The notes below the pieces were generated by a model. That model made no database searches. It had not been told where the DNA came from and worked only from the letters and a program-made list of their open reading frames with translations. Below are positions 1-8,276 of a stretch of 22,593 bases of DNA, one piece after another. This DNA comes from Halovenus sp. (GTDB taxonomy: Archaea; Halobacteriota; Halobacteria; Halobacteriales; Haloarculaceae). Each line of letters starts with the position of its first letter. The first letter of the stretch is position 1. The stretch covers positions 1 through 22,593 of the forward strand of contig PUNZ01000110.1 of NCBI GenBank assembly GCA_003551945.1. The letters run 5' to 3'. A program made the position numbers and the translations under genes.

Positions 1-1130
1 AAAGACTCAATGCGGTCCAGTGCGGTTTCGAGTTCGTCGAACCCAGTCGCATAGGAAACCCGGAGGTGACCTTCGCCACCGTCTCCAAACGCATCACCGG
101 GAACGACAGCCACACCTGTCTCTTCAAGCAATGCTTCCGCGAACGCCTCTGCGTCGTCCCATGGGCACTCAGGGAAGGCATAGAACGCGCCTTTAGCACG
201 GAAACAGTCAATTCCCATCTCCGCGAATCGTGAGAGGACGAGATTTCGCCGGCGGTTATACTCCTCGCGCATGCTGAGTACTTCTCCGTCACAGGACTCA
301 AGTGCTTCAAGTGCTGCAAATTGGGCGGTCGTCGGCGCTGAAAGCATCGTATACTGGTGAATCCGGTTGATAGCTGCTGACACCTCCGTCGGCGCCAAGA
401 CGTAGCCAAGCCGAAGCCCAGTCATCGCATAGGCTTTCGAAAACCCGTTAAATACGACCGTTCGCTCCCGCATTCCTGGTAGCGTTGCGATTGAGGTGTG
501 GTCGTGTTCATACGTGAGTTCCGAGTAAATCTCATCGGAAAGGACCGTCAGGTCATGCTCAATCGCAAAGTCCGCAACCGCCTGCAGTTCGGTCTCGTTC
601 ATTGTCGCCCCGGTCGGGTTGTTTGGATAACACAGCACCAGCATCTCTGCTTCGTCAGCGCTGTGTGCTTCAAGGACCTCCGGCGTTAGCTTGAATTCAT
701 CTTCCTTTCGAGTGGGGACAGAGCAGACCTCGCCATCTGCAAAGATAACGCCAGGGACGTAAGAAACATAGCATGGCTGGGCAACGGCTACGGTATCGCC
801 AGGGTTGACAAGCGCTCGAAACGCAAGGTCGATTCCCTCACTTGCACCCGCCGTGACGACAATTTCGTCCGCTGGGTCATAGGTAAGGTCATAGCGTTCC
901 TCAACATCTGCGGCGATAGCCTCTCGCAAATCGCGACGGCCGCGGTTGGCAGTGTATGATGTTTTTCCCTGTTCGAGCGAGGCGATGGCTGCATCTCGTG
1001 CGGCCCACGGGGCGGAAAAATCTGGCTCACCGACACCCAACGAGATGATGTCATCCATCTCTTCTGCTAGTTCGAAAAACCGACGGATACCCGATGGTGG
1101 CACACGCTGGACGCGGTCGGCAGGCTTCAT
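1..1130 (-). CDS. Class I/II PLP-dependent aminotransferase (3' end outside window)
   Basis: About 376 residues are visible from the ATG at 1128-1130; no stop occurs before the left edge, so the C-terminus is missing. The protein reads as a fold-type I, AspC-like aminotransferase. A glycine-rich stretch (VTAGASEGIDLAF) precedes the cofactor site, and CYPNNPTGA and LSDEIYSEL form the expected Asn/Pro and Asp motifs. FSKAYAMTGLRLGY carries the Schiff-base lysine at residue 232. These motifs fit the family that moves amino groups between aspartate, aromatic or branched amino acids and 2-oxo acids in the cytoplasm, but the substrate cannot be read from sequence. Its start overlaps the stop of the upstream Lrp gene by 4 bp, so the two are probably translated from one message, and the regulator may control this gene in response to an amino acid. 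The visible length is close to the usual 370-390 residues, so little is lost. Confidence 0.93.
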   Translation of the reverse strand, partial: MKPADRVQRVPPSGIRRFFELAEEMDDIISLGVGEPDFSAPWAARDAAIASLEQGKTSYTANRGRRDLREAIAADVEERYDLTYDPADEIVVTAGASEGIDLAFRALVNPGDTVAVAQPCYVSYVPGVIFADGEVCSVPTRKEDEFKLTPEVLEAHSADEAEMLVLCYPNNPTGATMNETELQAVADFAIEHDLTVLSDEIYSELTYEHDHTSIATLPGMRERTVVFNGFSKAYAMTGLRLGYVLAPTEVSAAINRIHQYTMLSAPTTAQFAALEALESCDGEVLSMREEYNRRRNLVLSRFAEMGIDCFRAKGAFYAFPECPWDDAEAFAEALLEETGVAVVPGDAFGDGGEGHLRVSYATGFDELETALDRIES

Positions 1131-1612
1131 GGTGAGATAGATAATCTATCGTCGTCGTGGCCGTCACCGAAGGTGATGCCTTGTTCTTTGTACGCGTCCA
1201 TCACGTAGTGGGTTACCGTTTGGGTAATTTCCGGAACTGGCGCGACCTTGTTGCTAATAAACTGTGAGACTTCACGCATCGAATCACCCTCTACTTGCAT
1301 CATGAAATCAAAGTCTCCGCTGACGAGATGGAGCGACTGTACCATCGGAAACTGGGCAAGTCGGCTCGAAATATCGTCATAACTAGTTTCTCTGTCGAGG
1401 GTGACGTTCAACTCAACCGCTGCACGGACTGGCTCCTCATCCAGTTTGCTCCGGTCGATAACTGCCTTATAGCCTTTGATGACGCCTGCCTCCTCTAGCT
1501 CTTCGATCGTCGCCTCGACTGCTTCAGGTTCCATATTGAGCTGACGGGCAATATCTTCGGTACTGTATCGTGCGTTATCGCTGAGGACAGCCAGCACGTC
1601 TTCGCGGCTCAT
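1127..1612 (-). CDS. Lrp/AsnC family transcriptional regulator
   Basis: A 161-residue protein with the two-part Lrp layout. An N-terminal winged helix-turn-helix (about residues 1-50, including TEDIARQLNMEPEAVEATI) is followed by a ligand-binding/oligomerisation domain (RAM/AsnC_trans_reg, about 62-140, with VQSLHLVSGDFDFMMQVEG). Family members form octamers or dimers that sense amino acids and act on their own and adjacent operons. The frame stays open to a TTG at 1639. I chose the ATG at 1610-1612 because MSREDVLAVL begins cleanly at the DNA-binding domain and the nine extra residues look like untranslated leader. The stop codon overlaps the ATG of the aminotransferase (ATGA), which makes that gene its likeliest target. 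The C-terminal tail is rich in aspartate, as usual for halophiles. Confidence 0.92.
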   Translation of the reverse strand: MSREDVLAVLSDNARYSTEDIARQLNMEPEAVEATIEELEEAGVIKGYKAVIDRSKLDEEPVRAAVELNVTLDRETSYDDISSRLAQFPMVQSLHLVSGDFDFMMQVEGDSMREVSQFISNKVAPVPEITQTVTHYVMDAYKEQGITFGDGHDDDRLSISP

Positions 1613-1688
1613 ACTCCTAGTCCGGCCCAGCGAAGACAAAAGCGTTACCGATGCGAATTGCTCTGTTCACACCCCCGCCCACTCAGTT

Positions 1689-2099
1689 TCAACCCATCAA
1701 TCGCTGGTGTTCGGGTTTCATACAGCGGTCTTCAACCACTTTTCGACCTGCTTTTTCTGCTCGGGTGACCGCAGCATCATCGTGAATGCCAAGCTGTAAC
1801 CAGATTACTTTTACATCATCTCGTTCGAGCGCTTCATCGACAATATCGCTCACCTCCTCACTTGGTCTGAAGACATCGACAATATCGATTTCGTCAGGGA
1901 CCTCCGAAAGCGAGTCATAGGTTGTTTTATCCAGTAGCTCATCGGCGAAGGGATTCACTGGAATAACGTCATACCCCTGCCTGTCGAGATACCGGGGAAT
2001 ATCATAGGCTGGCTTTCCGGGTGTGCTCGAACAACCGACAACGGCAACGGTCTCGTAATCGAGTATCGAGCGCAGTTCATCATCGTCAGTTACTGGCAT
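1689..2099 (-). CDS. CoA-binding domain protein (YccU-type)
   Basis: A 136-residue single-domain protein. The N-terminal Rossmann-type segment VAVVGCSSTPGKPAYDIPRYL carries the nucleotide/CoA-binding loop. It is followed by VIPVNPF, VDVFRPSEEV, IWLQLGI and the C-terminal VEDRCMKPEHQRL, the usual series of conserved blocks in this small CoA_binding family (relatives of the acyl-CoA synthetase CoA-binding domain). Length matches the family (about 135-145 residues). It probably binds CoA or an acyl-CoA in the cytoplasm; the biological role of these proteins is not established. It lies 53 bp downstream of menE on the same strand and could be the last gene of the men transcript. MenE is itself a CoA ligase, so a shared CoA theme is possible but unproven. 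Confidence 0.88.
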   Translation of the reverse strand: MPVTDDDELRSILDYETVAVVGCSSTPGKPAYDIPRYLDRQGYDVIPVNPFADELLDKTTYDSLSEVPDEIDIVDVFRPSEEVSDIVDEALERDDVKVIWLQLGIHDDAAVTRAEKAGRKVVEDRCMKPEHQRLMG

Positions 2100-2152
2100 A
2101 TGCTAACATTCACTGTCAAGCAGCATAATCTCACTGGCGTGCAGGCAGTCTC

Positions 2153-3661
2153 TCAGCTTTTCTGGTTCGTGCTGATGAGCCGACAAACAGCCTCCCTGTC
2201 AACTGTTCCAGAGACCGTCCGCGGGAGCGAGTCAACAAAGGTTACTGTCTTTGGAACTTCATAAGAAGCTAGTTGCTCACGACAGTAGTCACGAAGTTCG
2301 TGTCGGGCGGTTTCAGCCGACACAATTTCATCATCTCCGACAACTACTGCGCTGACCCGTTCACCCCACTCTGCATCTGGGACACCCACTACGGCAACAT
2401 CTCCAACCAGTGGATGGTCTGTAAGAACCGATGCGACAGCGTTCGGTGCGACCAACTCACCGCCTGTCTGAATGAGATCGTCGAGGCGACCCACGACCCA
2501 CAACCGACCCGCTTCATCCTGATATCCTACATCGCCGGTATGAAAGCCGTGTTCGCTGAACGCGGCTTCTGTTTCCGATTCGTCCACATATCCGGGAGTG
2601 ACCGTCGGACCTGAGACAACAATCTCGCCCTGCTCGTTCGGACCAACTATTTTTCCATCGCTCCTAACGGTAACCGTCGTTCCGTAGAGTGGCTGCCCGA
2701 CCGTTCCAGGAAACAACCGAGCCTGTTCTGGGTATGCTGTTGCAACCTGTGATGCCGTCTCGGTAAGGCCATACGTTGGATAGACTGAAATTCCCTCGTC
2801 GCTCGCTTCAGCGAGCAGTTCCTCAGATGCAGGCGCACCACCCAAGAGGACGGTTTCAAGCGATGAGAGTGCAGTTCGGTCGGCAGCAAGGAGCCGTCGT
2901 AACTGTGTTGGTACGAGCGAGATGCCAGTAATTTCGTACTCGCCGATACACATTGTGGTACTTTTGGGATCGAACTCCGATTGCATCACAAGCGTCGTTC
3001 CGTACTGTGCAGTTCGAATTACGGGTGCAATCCCGCCCATATGTGCAACAGGAAGACAGGCTAACCACCGGTCGTTCAGCGAAACACCTAATCGATAGGC
3101 CGACGCTTCGGCACTCGCTGTCAGATTTCGGTCAGTGAGTCTGACCCCCTTTGGCTCACCGGTCGTTCCTGACGTAAACAAAATGAGTGCCGTCGATTCG
3201 TTTAATTCCTGCTCTCTTTTGGGACGCTCTCGGTGGTGCGGACCTGCGTGGTTGTTCCAGGCATCCACAGTCATCGTGGGACAGCTCTCTGGCGTTGCTG
3301 CGTTGGCTTTTTCCGCAGTGTCACTGGTGCAGAGAACCAGTGCTGGTTCTGTATGCTTGAGACGCGTTGCAAGCGCGTGCACTGACTGACTTCGTTCAAG
3401 CCCAACGAGCGTCCACCCAAGCTGTCTGAGGGCATGAAACGCAACCACAAACGCGGGTGAAGGAGGGAGGAGTGTGCCCACCCGTACAGTACGGTCAGCT
3501 TCCCAGTTGTCCTCATCGACCGATTCGGAGAGTTCACTGGCTGCAGCCGTCACCGCCGATAAGAGTTCCTGAAAGGTCCACTGCTGACCACGTTCTGCAT
3601 CGATGAGTGCTATCCGCTCGGGTGTGACACGGGTGCGGCGAGTAAGTACTGGTTCAGGCAT
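2153..3661 (-). CDS. menE: o-Succinylbenzoate-CoA ligase (MenE)
   Basis: A 502-residue acyl-adenylate-forming enzyme. In menaquinone synthesis MenE activates o-succinylbenzoate with ATP and joins it to CoA. Visible ANL motifs are the P-loop TSGTTGEPKG (163-172), YGLTET (297-302), TGD (375-377) and the hinge GRLDDLIQTGGE (391-402). The C-terminal A10 motif reads LPRTVSGTVDRE, where most ANL enzymes have SGK: residue 486 is threonine (codon ACA) instead of the lysine that orients the carboxylate during adenylation. Its ATG overlaps the menC stop by one base (TGATG), so translation is probably coupled. The assignment as MenE rather than another acyl-CoA synthetase rests mainly on the adjacent menC and menA. 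Menaquinone is the main respiratory quinone of haloarchaea. Confidence 0.9.
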   Translation of the reverse strand: MPEPVLTRRTRVTPERIALIDAERGQQWTFQELLSAVTAAASELSESVDEDNWEADRTVRVGTLLPPSPAFVVAFHALRQLGWTLVGLERSQSVHALATRLKHTEPALVLCTSDTAEKANAATPESCPTMTVDAWNNHAGPHHRERPKREQELNESTALILFTSGTTGEPKGVRLTDRNLTASAEASAYRLGVSLNDRWLACLPVAHMGGIAPVIRTAQYGTTLVMQSEFDPKSTTMCIGEYEITGISLVPTQLRRLLAADRTALSSLETVLLGGAPASEELLAEASDEGISVYPTYGLTETASQVATAYPEQARLFPGTVGQPLYGTTVTVRSDGKIVGPNEQGEIVVSGPTVTPGYVDESETEAAFSEHGFHTGDVGYQDEAGRLWVVGRLDDLIQTGGELVAPNAVASVLTDHPLVGDVAVVGVPDAEWGERVSAVVVGDDEIVSAETARHELRDYCREQLASYEVPKTVTFVDSLPRTVSGTVDREAVCRLISTNQKS

Positions 3662-4689
3662 CAGGGTTGAACCTCCAAGCCAAGCCCTGCGCCCTGTGGA
3701 ACTTGCATCCGCCCTGCTGTGATGGGTGCGGGGTCTGGGGCAAGGTCAGTTGTGAGCCACTTGGCGGTAGCTAAACCACAGGGCTGTACGTCTGGAATGG
3801 CTGCGGCAACATGAACCGCAGCGGTTCGTGCCACGACAGCATCTATTGTGGTGGAAAGAATCGGCTCGATGCCTGCCTCCCGACAGCGGCGTGCTGCAGC
3901 AAGCGTCAAATCCGGCCCACCAAGCACCATCGGTTTGAGAACGGCTACGTCAGCCGCGTTGGCCTCAATAATGGTCTCGATATCGTGTGCAACCAGCGTC
4001 TCATCGACAGCCACATCAACTCCTCGACCCCGCAATGTTCGCAATTCTTGTAGTGAGGCTGCCGGCACCGGCTGTTCGATGTAGGAGACGTCCAACACCG
4101 CGAAGGCATCAATGGCAGTCGCGGCTTCGGATTTCGTCCACGCCCCGTTTGCATCGACGCGAAGGAGAACCTCCTCGCCAACGCGGTTTCGGACGGCTCG
4201 GATACGCTCGATATCTTCTTCAATTCCGTCCAATCCTACTTTTATTTTGAGACAGTCAAACCCCTCATCCACAAGCGCCGCTGCTCGGTCGGCTGTCCCC
4301 TGGGGGTCAGCCTCCGCACCGATTGTTCCGTTCACCGGAATGGCGGTTTGCTCCGTCGCGCCGCCAAGTGACCGGTAAAGTGGCATTGTCGCCGACCGAG
4401 CACGCGCATCAGCGAATGCGAGCGATAGTCCATGGCGAGCGGCAGGCACATCGAGTTTCCGTAAAGCGACCCCCCAATCGAGTGCAGCAGCGACTTCTGT
4501 GGCTCGTGAAAGTGCTTGTTCACACTCGGCTTTCGACTCCGTCCAGCCCACGAGGGGTGTTGCTTCGCCGACGCCTTCCGTTCCCTCGTATTCGACACGG
4601 ACGAGAAAGCCTTCTCGACTCTCGATACTCCCGCGGGCGGTTTCGAGTGGCGTTTGCAACCCAACGCTAAACGGTTCAGTCTGCATCAT
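3661..4689 (-). CDS. menC: o-Succinylbenzoate synthase (MenC)
   Basis: A 342-residue member of the mandelate racemase/enolase superfamily. MenC dehydrates SHCHC to o-succinylbenzoate in menaquinone biosynthesis. The capping domain covers about residues 1-110. The barrel carries all the expected catalytic residues: KIK (K148, K150), metal ligands D179 (RVDANGAW), E205 (YIEQP) and D229 (VAVDET), and K252 (VLKPMVLGG). The start MMQTEPF overlaps the menA stop by 4 bp (ATGA) and the stop overlaps the menE start by 1 bp, so the three genes form one translational unit. Related enzymes of this superfamily (dipeptide epimerases, muconate cycloisomerases) look alike; the flanking menA and menE decide the call. 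Confidence 0.93.
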   Translation of the reverse strand: MMQTEPFSVGLQTPLETARGSIESREGFLVRVEYEGTEGVGEATPLVGWTESKAECEQALSRATEVAAALDWGVALRKLDVPAARHGLSLAFADARARSATMPLYRSLGGATEQTAIPVNGTIGAEADPQGTADRAAALVDEGFDCLKIKVGLDGIEEDIERIRAVRNRVGEEVLLRVDANGAWTKSEAATAIDAFAVLDVSYIEQPVPAASLQELRTLRGRGVDVAVDETLVAHDIETIIEANAADVAVLKPMVLGGPDLTLAAARRCREAGIEPILSTTIDAVVARTAAVHVAAAIPDVQPCGLATAKWLTTDLAPDPAPITAGRMQVPQGAGLGLEVQP

Positions 4690-5639
4690 CCCACCCCCGG
4701 AATGACGAGTCCGAGCGCAAACAACACAGCGTAAACGGCTAGCACCTGTCCGGTTCGCTCCAGCGCAGGGTTGAGCGCTTTCCCATCGCGTCGCTGCCAG
4801 ACAACCAGCGTAATTCGCAGAGCAAGCGGAAGCGTAACGAGCGGTGCAAGGACGAACACAGGGTACGCTAAGACCGCCCAGAACAGGACAGGAATGAGAT
4901 ATGCAACGGCAATCAAGCCGGTGAACTCAAGGCGAGACAGTCGGTAGCCGAGGATAACTGCCAGGGTTCGTTTCCCTGTCCGCTTATCTGTCTCTCGGTC
5001 ACGAATGTTGTTGACCACGAGAATTGCCGTCGAGAGCGCTCCTGCCGCAACGCCACCGAGAACGGCACTCGCAGAAATCGTCCCTGCAGGAATACCAAGG
5101 GGGAATAAGCCAACAGCAAGCGTCTCGACTGCTTGGACATAATAGGTTCCGGCCACGGCCGCAAGTCCAAAATAGAGAAACACGAAGACATCGCCAAGAC
5201 CGTAATAGCCGTATGGGTACGGACCACCGGTGTAGAGAATCCCTGCCGCTATCCCTGACAGTCCAACGATGACAATTGGGAGGCCACCGATCGCTACGAG
5301 ATAGACACCGACAAGAATGGCGATGAGGTAAGTACTAATCATTGCCCGCTTGACTGATTCCGGAGCGAGCAATCCACCTGCTGTGACACGAGTGAACCCC
5401 TCTCTGTCTTCCGTGTCGGTTCCCTTCACGGCGTCGTAATAATCGTTCGCAAAGTTGGTGCCCACCTGAATGAGCAGGGCACCGACCAGTGCCGCAACCG
5501 CTGGTAACGGAGAAAATACACCGTCAGCTGCTGCGATTCCAACCCCCAGAATGACCGGTGCTGCACCTGCTGGGAGGGTTTGTGGGCGCGCAGCCATCAG
5601 CCATGCCTCCCGGCGGGAGACCTCGGCAGTTGCCGTCAT
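4686..5639 (-). CDS. menA: 1,4-Dihydroxy-2-naphthoate polyprenyltransferase (MenA)
   Basis: A 317-residue UbiA-superfamily membrane enzyme with about eight or nine hydrophobic segments. MenA attaches a polyprenyl chain to dihydroxynaphthoate, giving demethylmenaquinone. The first aspartate-rich motif is NFANDYYDAVKGTD (N62, D66, D69) and the second is NNIRDRETDKRTGKRT (D214, D218); these bind Mg2+-diphosphate in the family. The N-terminal AARPQTLPAGAAPVILG is a typical MenA opening. It is the first gene of the menA-menC-menE run and starts with ATG at 5637-5639; its promoter must lie in the 131-bp divergent gap shared with the acyl-CoA dehydrogenase gene. MenF, MenD and MenB are not in this window and must be encoded elsewhere. 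Confidence 0.94.
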   Translation of the reverse strand: MTATAEVSRREAWLMAARPQTLPAGAAPVILGVGIAAADGVFSPLPAVAALVGALLIQVGTNFANDYYDAVKGTDTEDREGFTRVTAGGLLAPESVKRAMISTYLIAILVGVYLVAIGGLPIVIVGLSGIAAGILYTGGPYPYGYYGLGDVFVFLYFGLAAVAGTYYVQAVETLAVGLFPLGIPAGTISASAVLGGVAAGALSTAILVVNNIRDRETDKRTGKRTLAVILGYRLSRLEFTGLIAVAYLIPVLFWAVLAYPVFVLAPLVTLPLALRITLVVWQRRDGKALNPALERTGQVLAVYAVLFALGLVIPGVG

Positions 5640-5770
5640 TGTTCTGTATTACGAGAAGCAACCCCAAAGCGCCTGTGGTTGAGACGCTTTCTTGTCACCT
5701 CCGCGCTCGCTGTGTCTGTTGAACGCTCACACTCCGCAATATTCTTGTCTCGCTAAGAGAAGGTTGAACT
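5640..5770. promoter_or_regulatory. Divergent intergenic region between menA and acyl-CoA dehydrogenase
   Basis: This 131-bp gap separates two divergently read units and should hold both promoters. On the plus strand an AATATTC stretch at 5739-5745 is centred about 29 bp before the ATG of the dehydrogenase gene, where an archaeal TATA box would direct a nearly leaderless start. AGGT at 5761-5764, six bases before the ATG, could alternatively act as a weak Shine-Dalgarno site. No clear TATA box was recognised for menA. The elements were picked by eye. Confidence 0.4.
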
Positions 5771-7618
5771 ATGGGTGAGAAAATCGATTACGCCCGGTTC
5801 GATGAGGGGAGATACCTCAATTACTGGGAGGTAGACCGGACGATTCAGCGGGAACTGCGACGGGTGTACAGCGAGGATGAGTTTGAATGGGCAAAGCGAC
5901 GACTCGCCGATTTCGGCCAGGTTGTGGGGGAGACGGTGGCCGATAACGCGGATTATGTCGATAAAAATGGCCCTGAACTACAAACCTACACGAAGCGTGG
6001 TGAGATACAGAACTTCGTCAGGTATCCGAGAGAGTTACACGAAAACGAGGAACTTGCATATGGCAGCGGTGTCGTTGCGGACGCCTTCGAGGCGCCACCG
6101 GGACGTGACGAACCAATGCCTCTCAGTCATTACTTTGGGATGCTCTATTTGTTGTCGTATGCCGAAACGACTGGGATGGTCTGTCCAGTGGCGATGACTG
6201 CAGGTGCAGCGCTCGTGCTGGAACGGTTTGGCGAGGAGGAAGTCGAACCGTACTACGAGGCGTTGGTTAGCCGCGAGTACGAGGATGTAATCGAAGGGGC
6301 GATGTTCCTCACTGAAAAGCAAGGGGGAAGCGACGTTGGGGCGAACGAAACTATCGCGGCATATGACGAAGAACGCGGTTACTGGCGACTGACCGGCGAA
6401 AAGTGGTTCTGCTCGAACATCGATGGTGAGGGGACTCTGGCGCTTGCACGGACGGAAGACGCGCCGGACGGGACAGCAGGGCTCTCAATGTTCCTTGTCC
6501 CACATGGAAATCCTGACGATGGCGTGATGACCAAAGGTGACCGACAGGCGTTTGATGGGGCACCCCCACCAGAGGCCGTCAACAACCAGTATTACCGTCG
6601 ACTCAAGGATAAACTCGGGACAACAAATGTTCCGACTGGCGAAGTTGAACTCGATGAAACGAAAGCCTATCTCGTCGGTGACCTCGAAGACGGATTCAAG
6701 CAAATGGCCGAAATGCTCAATCTGGAGCGCCTGTCGAACGCGGCCGGTGCGTGTGGCGTTATGGGTCGAGCGCTTCTTGAAAGTAAGATACATGCTGCAG
6801 ACCGCGAGGCATTCGGGAACCCGATTGACGAGTATCCCCTGATGCGCGAGGACCTCGTCGATATGACCGTTGACCACGAGGCAGCGACAGCGTTCACCTT
6901 CGAGGCTGCACGGATTTTCTCCGAGCGCGAGCGCGAGAAACGCGCTGGTGAACCAGATGGAGAAACCTACCGATTGATGCGGTTGTTGACACCTGTTGCC
7001 AAAATGCGGACTGCTCGTGATGCTATCGATATCGCTTCGTATGCGATGGAAATCCGTGGCGGCGATGGGTACGTTGAAGAGTTCGTGACAAGCAGATTAC
7101 TCCGGGATGCACAGGTACTCCCAATCTGGGAAGGGACGGAAAACATTCTCGCACTTGACGTGCTTCGAGCGCTCGAACGCGAAAGCGCACACGAGCCGTT
7201 TATGCAAGCCATGCAAGACCGACTTTCTGCTGTTGACCACCCCGCACTGCAGGAAGAACGTGCACTTGTTGAAGCCGAGTATCACGACCTGACGACCGCC
7301 ATGGCGAGCTTAGCGAGCGAGGATGGTGAGTACGCCCAGCTTTCAGCAAAGCGACTCGGTCACTATATTTACGACGTCTTTACCGCTGCGTTGTTGCTCG
7401 AAGAGGCACAGGCTGATTTGGCAGGGACTGGCCCATCATCTGTGGCTGATGGTCGGACGGCACTCGTTGCGAAACGCTTCGTCGACAACTATCTTCGCGA
7501 CCAGGAAGCCCGCGGCATTACGAGCGGTGACCGGTTCCCTGTGGAGTGGTTTGAGGAAGTTACCCAGTACAAACCAGTCGAACCGGCGGCGCTTGCCCAA
7601 CCAACCGAAGCCGACTGA
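5771..7618 (+). CDS. AidB-like acyl-CoA dehydrogenase family protein
   Basis: A 615-residue flavoprotein, much longer than ordinary acyl-CoA dehydrogenases (about 380). It resembles the AidB/large-ACAD branch, with an extended N-terminus (1-115) and a C-terminal helical extension after about residue 470. Core motifs are FLTEKQGGSDVGANE (179-193) and LTGEKWFCSN (207-216) of the FAD/substrate region, REAFGNPI (345-352), and RLLRDAQVLPIWEGTENI (about 442-459), in which E454 sits where many family members place the catalytic glutamate. Such proteins oxidise acyl-CoAs or, in AidB, bind DNA and FAD in alkylation defence; sequence alone does not decide between these. It starts with ATG at 5771 and is transcribed away from menA. 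The amphi-Trp gene follows 56 bp downstream. Confidence 0.9.
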   Translation: MGEKIDYARFDEGRYLNYWEVDRTIQRELRRVYSEDEFEWAKRRLADFGQVVGETVADNADYVDKNGPELQTYTKRGEIQNFVRYPRELHENEELAYGSGVVADAFEAPPGRDEPMPLSHYFGMLYLLSYAETTGMVCPVAMTAGAALVLERFGEEEVEPYYEALVSREYEDVIEGAMFLTEKQGGSDVGANETIAAYDEERGYWRLTGEKWFCSNIDGEGTLALARTEDAPDGTAGLSMFLVPHGNPDDGVMTKGDRQAFDGAPPPEAVNNQYYRRLKDKLGTTNVPTGEVELDETKAYLVGDLEDGFKQMAEMLNLERLSNAAGACGVMGRALLESKIHAADREAFGNPIDEYPLMREDLVDMTVDHEAATAFTFEAARIFSEREREKRAGEPDGETYRLMRLLTPVAKMRTARDAIDIASYAMEIRGGDGYVEEFVTSRLLRDAQVLPIWEGTENILALDVLRALERESAHEPFMQAMQDRLSAVDHPALQEERALVEAEYHDLTTAMASLASEDGEYAQLSAKRLGHYIYDVFTAALLLEEAQADLAGTGPSSVADGRTALVAKRFVDNYLRDQEARGITSGDRFPVEWFEEVTQYKPVEPAALAQPTEAD

Positions 7619-7674
7619 CTCAGTGAGTCAAAGGGGTACGAATTAACTGTTTTCTCACTGTAGTGCTAGGTGTC

Positions 7675-8184
7675 ATGTACGGTGACTTACTTGAGTCCGA
7701 AACGGAACAGTCAGTGGCTGATACTGTTGAATTTCTTAAAGCGCTCAGTGAATCACTCGAAACAGGAGGCGAGGTCAGTATCGAGTTACCCGGTGAGTCA
7801 GCAACCGTTCCCGCACCGGAGGAGACGCTGATGCTCGAGATAGACCTTGAGCGCGAATTTGAAGACGAAGCCCATGACGAGATTGAGCTTGAAATCGAGC
7901 TCGAATGGCTTGTTGAGACCGCCGAATCAGAACCTGATGAAAAAGTGGATTTCCAGAAATCCGAAGAAGAGGCAGATTCAGACGAGCACCAAGCGAAAGA
8001 AGCAGATCCAGCAAAAGAACGCACGACCGATTCAGAGCCACAGGAAGGTGACGGCGAGTCCGAACCAGAAGAAGCCGAAGACACGTCGGAACCAACGTCA
8101 TCCAACGAGGAGGGGCATTCTGAACACACAGGCGGCGAAACGGAACCGGAACAACCTGACGCAGGCGAGCGAGAAAATCACTAA
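7675..8184 (+). CDS. Amphi-Trp domain protein with long acidic tail
   Basis: A 169-residue protein from the ATG at 7675; a GTG at 7663 would add four residues. The first 80 residues form an amphi-Trp domain: an N-terminal SETEQSVADTVEFLKAL helix, then alternating charged/hydrophobic strands ending in IELEIELEW, with the signature tryptophan at residue 78. The function of this small domain, common in haloarchaea, is unknown. The second half (about 85-169) is low-complexity, rich in Glu, Asp, Ser, Pro and Thr, with no hydrophobic core, and is probably disordered. An AATTAA stretch at 7641-7646 lies about 30 bp before the ATG and suits a leaderless transcript. The acidic tail is longer than the minimal domain needs. 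There is no signal peptide or membrane segment, so it is probably cytoplasmic. Confidence 0.85.
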   Translation: MYGDLLESETEQSVADTVEFLKALSESLETGGEVSIELPGESATVPAPEETLMLEIDLEREFEDEAHDEIELEIELEWLVETAESEPDEKVDFQKSEEEADSDEHQAKEADPAKERTTDSEPQEGDGESEPEEAEDTSEPTSSNEEGHSEHTGGETEPEQPDAGERENH

Positions 8185-8276
8185 CAAACGTACTCGCTCA
8201 GCCCAGTCACTACCACGGCAGAACAAAATCGGTATAGTAGCCCGCGGAGTAGCACCTACTAACGAGGATAATCGGG
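8185..8276 (+). promoter_or_regulatory. Leader of the MFS transporter gene
   Basis: A 92-bp gap. It contains an AT-rich GGTATAGTAG near 8231-8240 that could serve as a TATA region. A short inverted repeat, AGTAG-CAC-CTACT, lies at 8248-8260. GAGG at 8264-8267 lies nine bases before the TTG start and fits a ribosome-binding site. A stop codon (TAG at 8250-8252) in the frame of the transporter limits how far upstream its start can lie. Confidence 0.35.

Noticed and set aside
7620..8129. Long minus-strand open frame encoding a serine-rich 169-residue protein
   Set aside because: It is the antisense shadow of the Glu/Asp-rich tail of the amphi-Trp gene; Ser repeats arise from complementing GAA/GAG/GAC codons.
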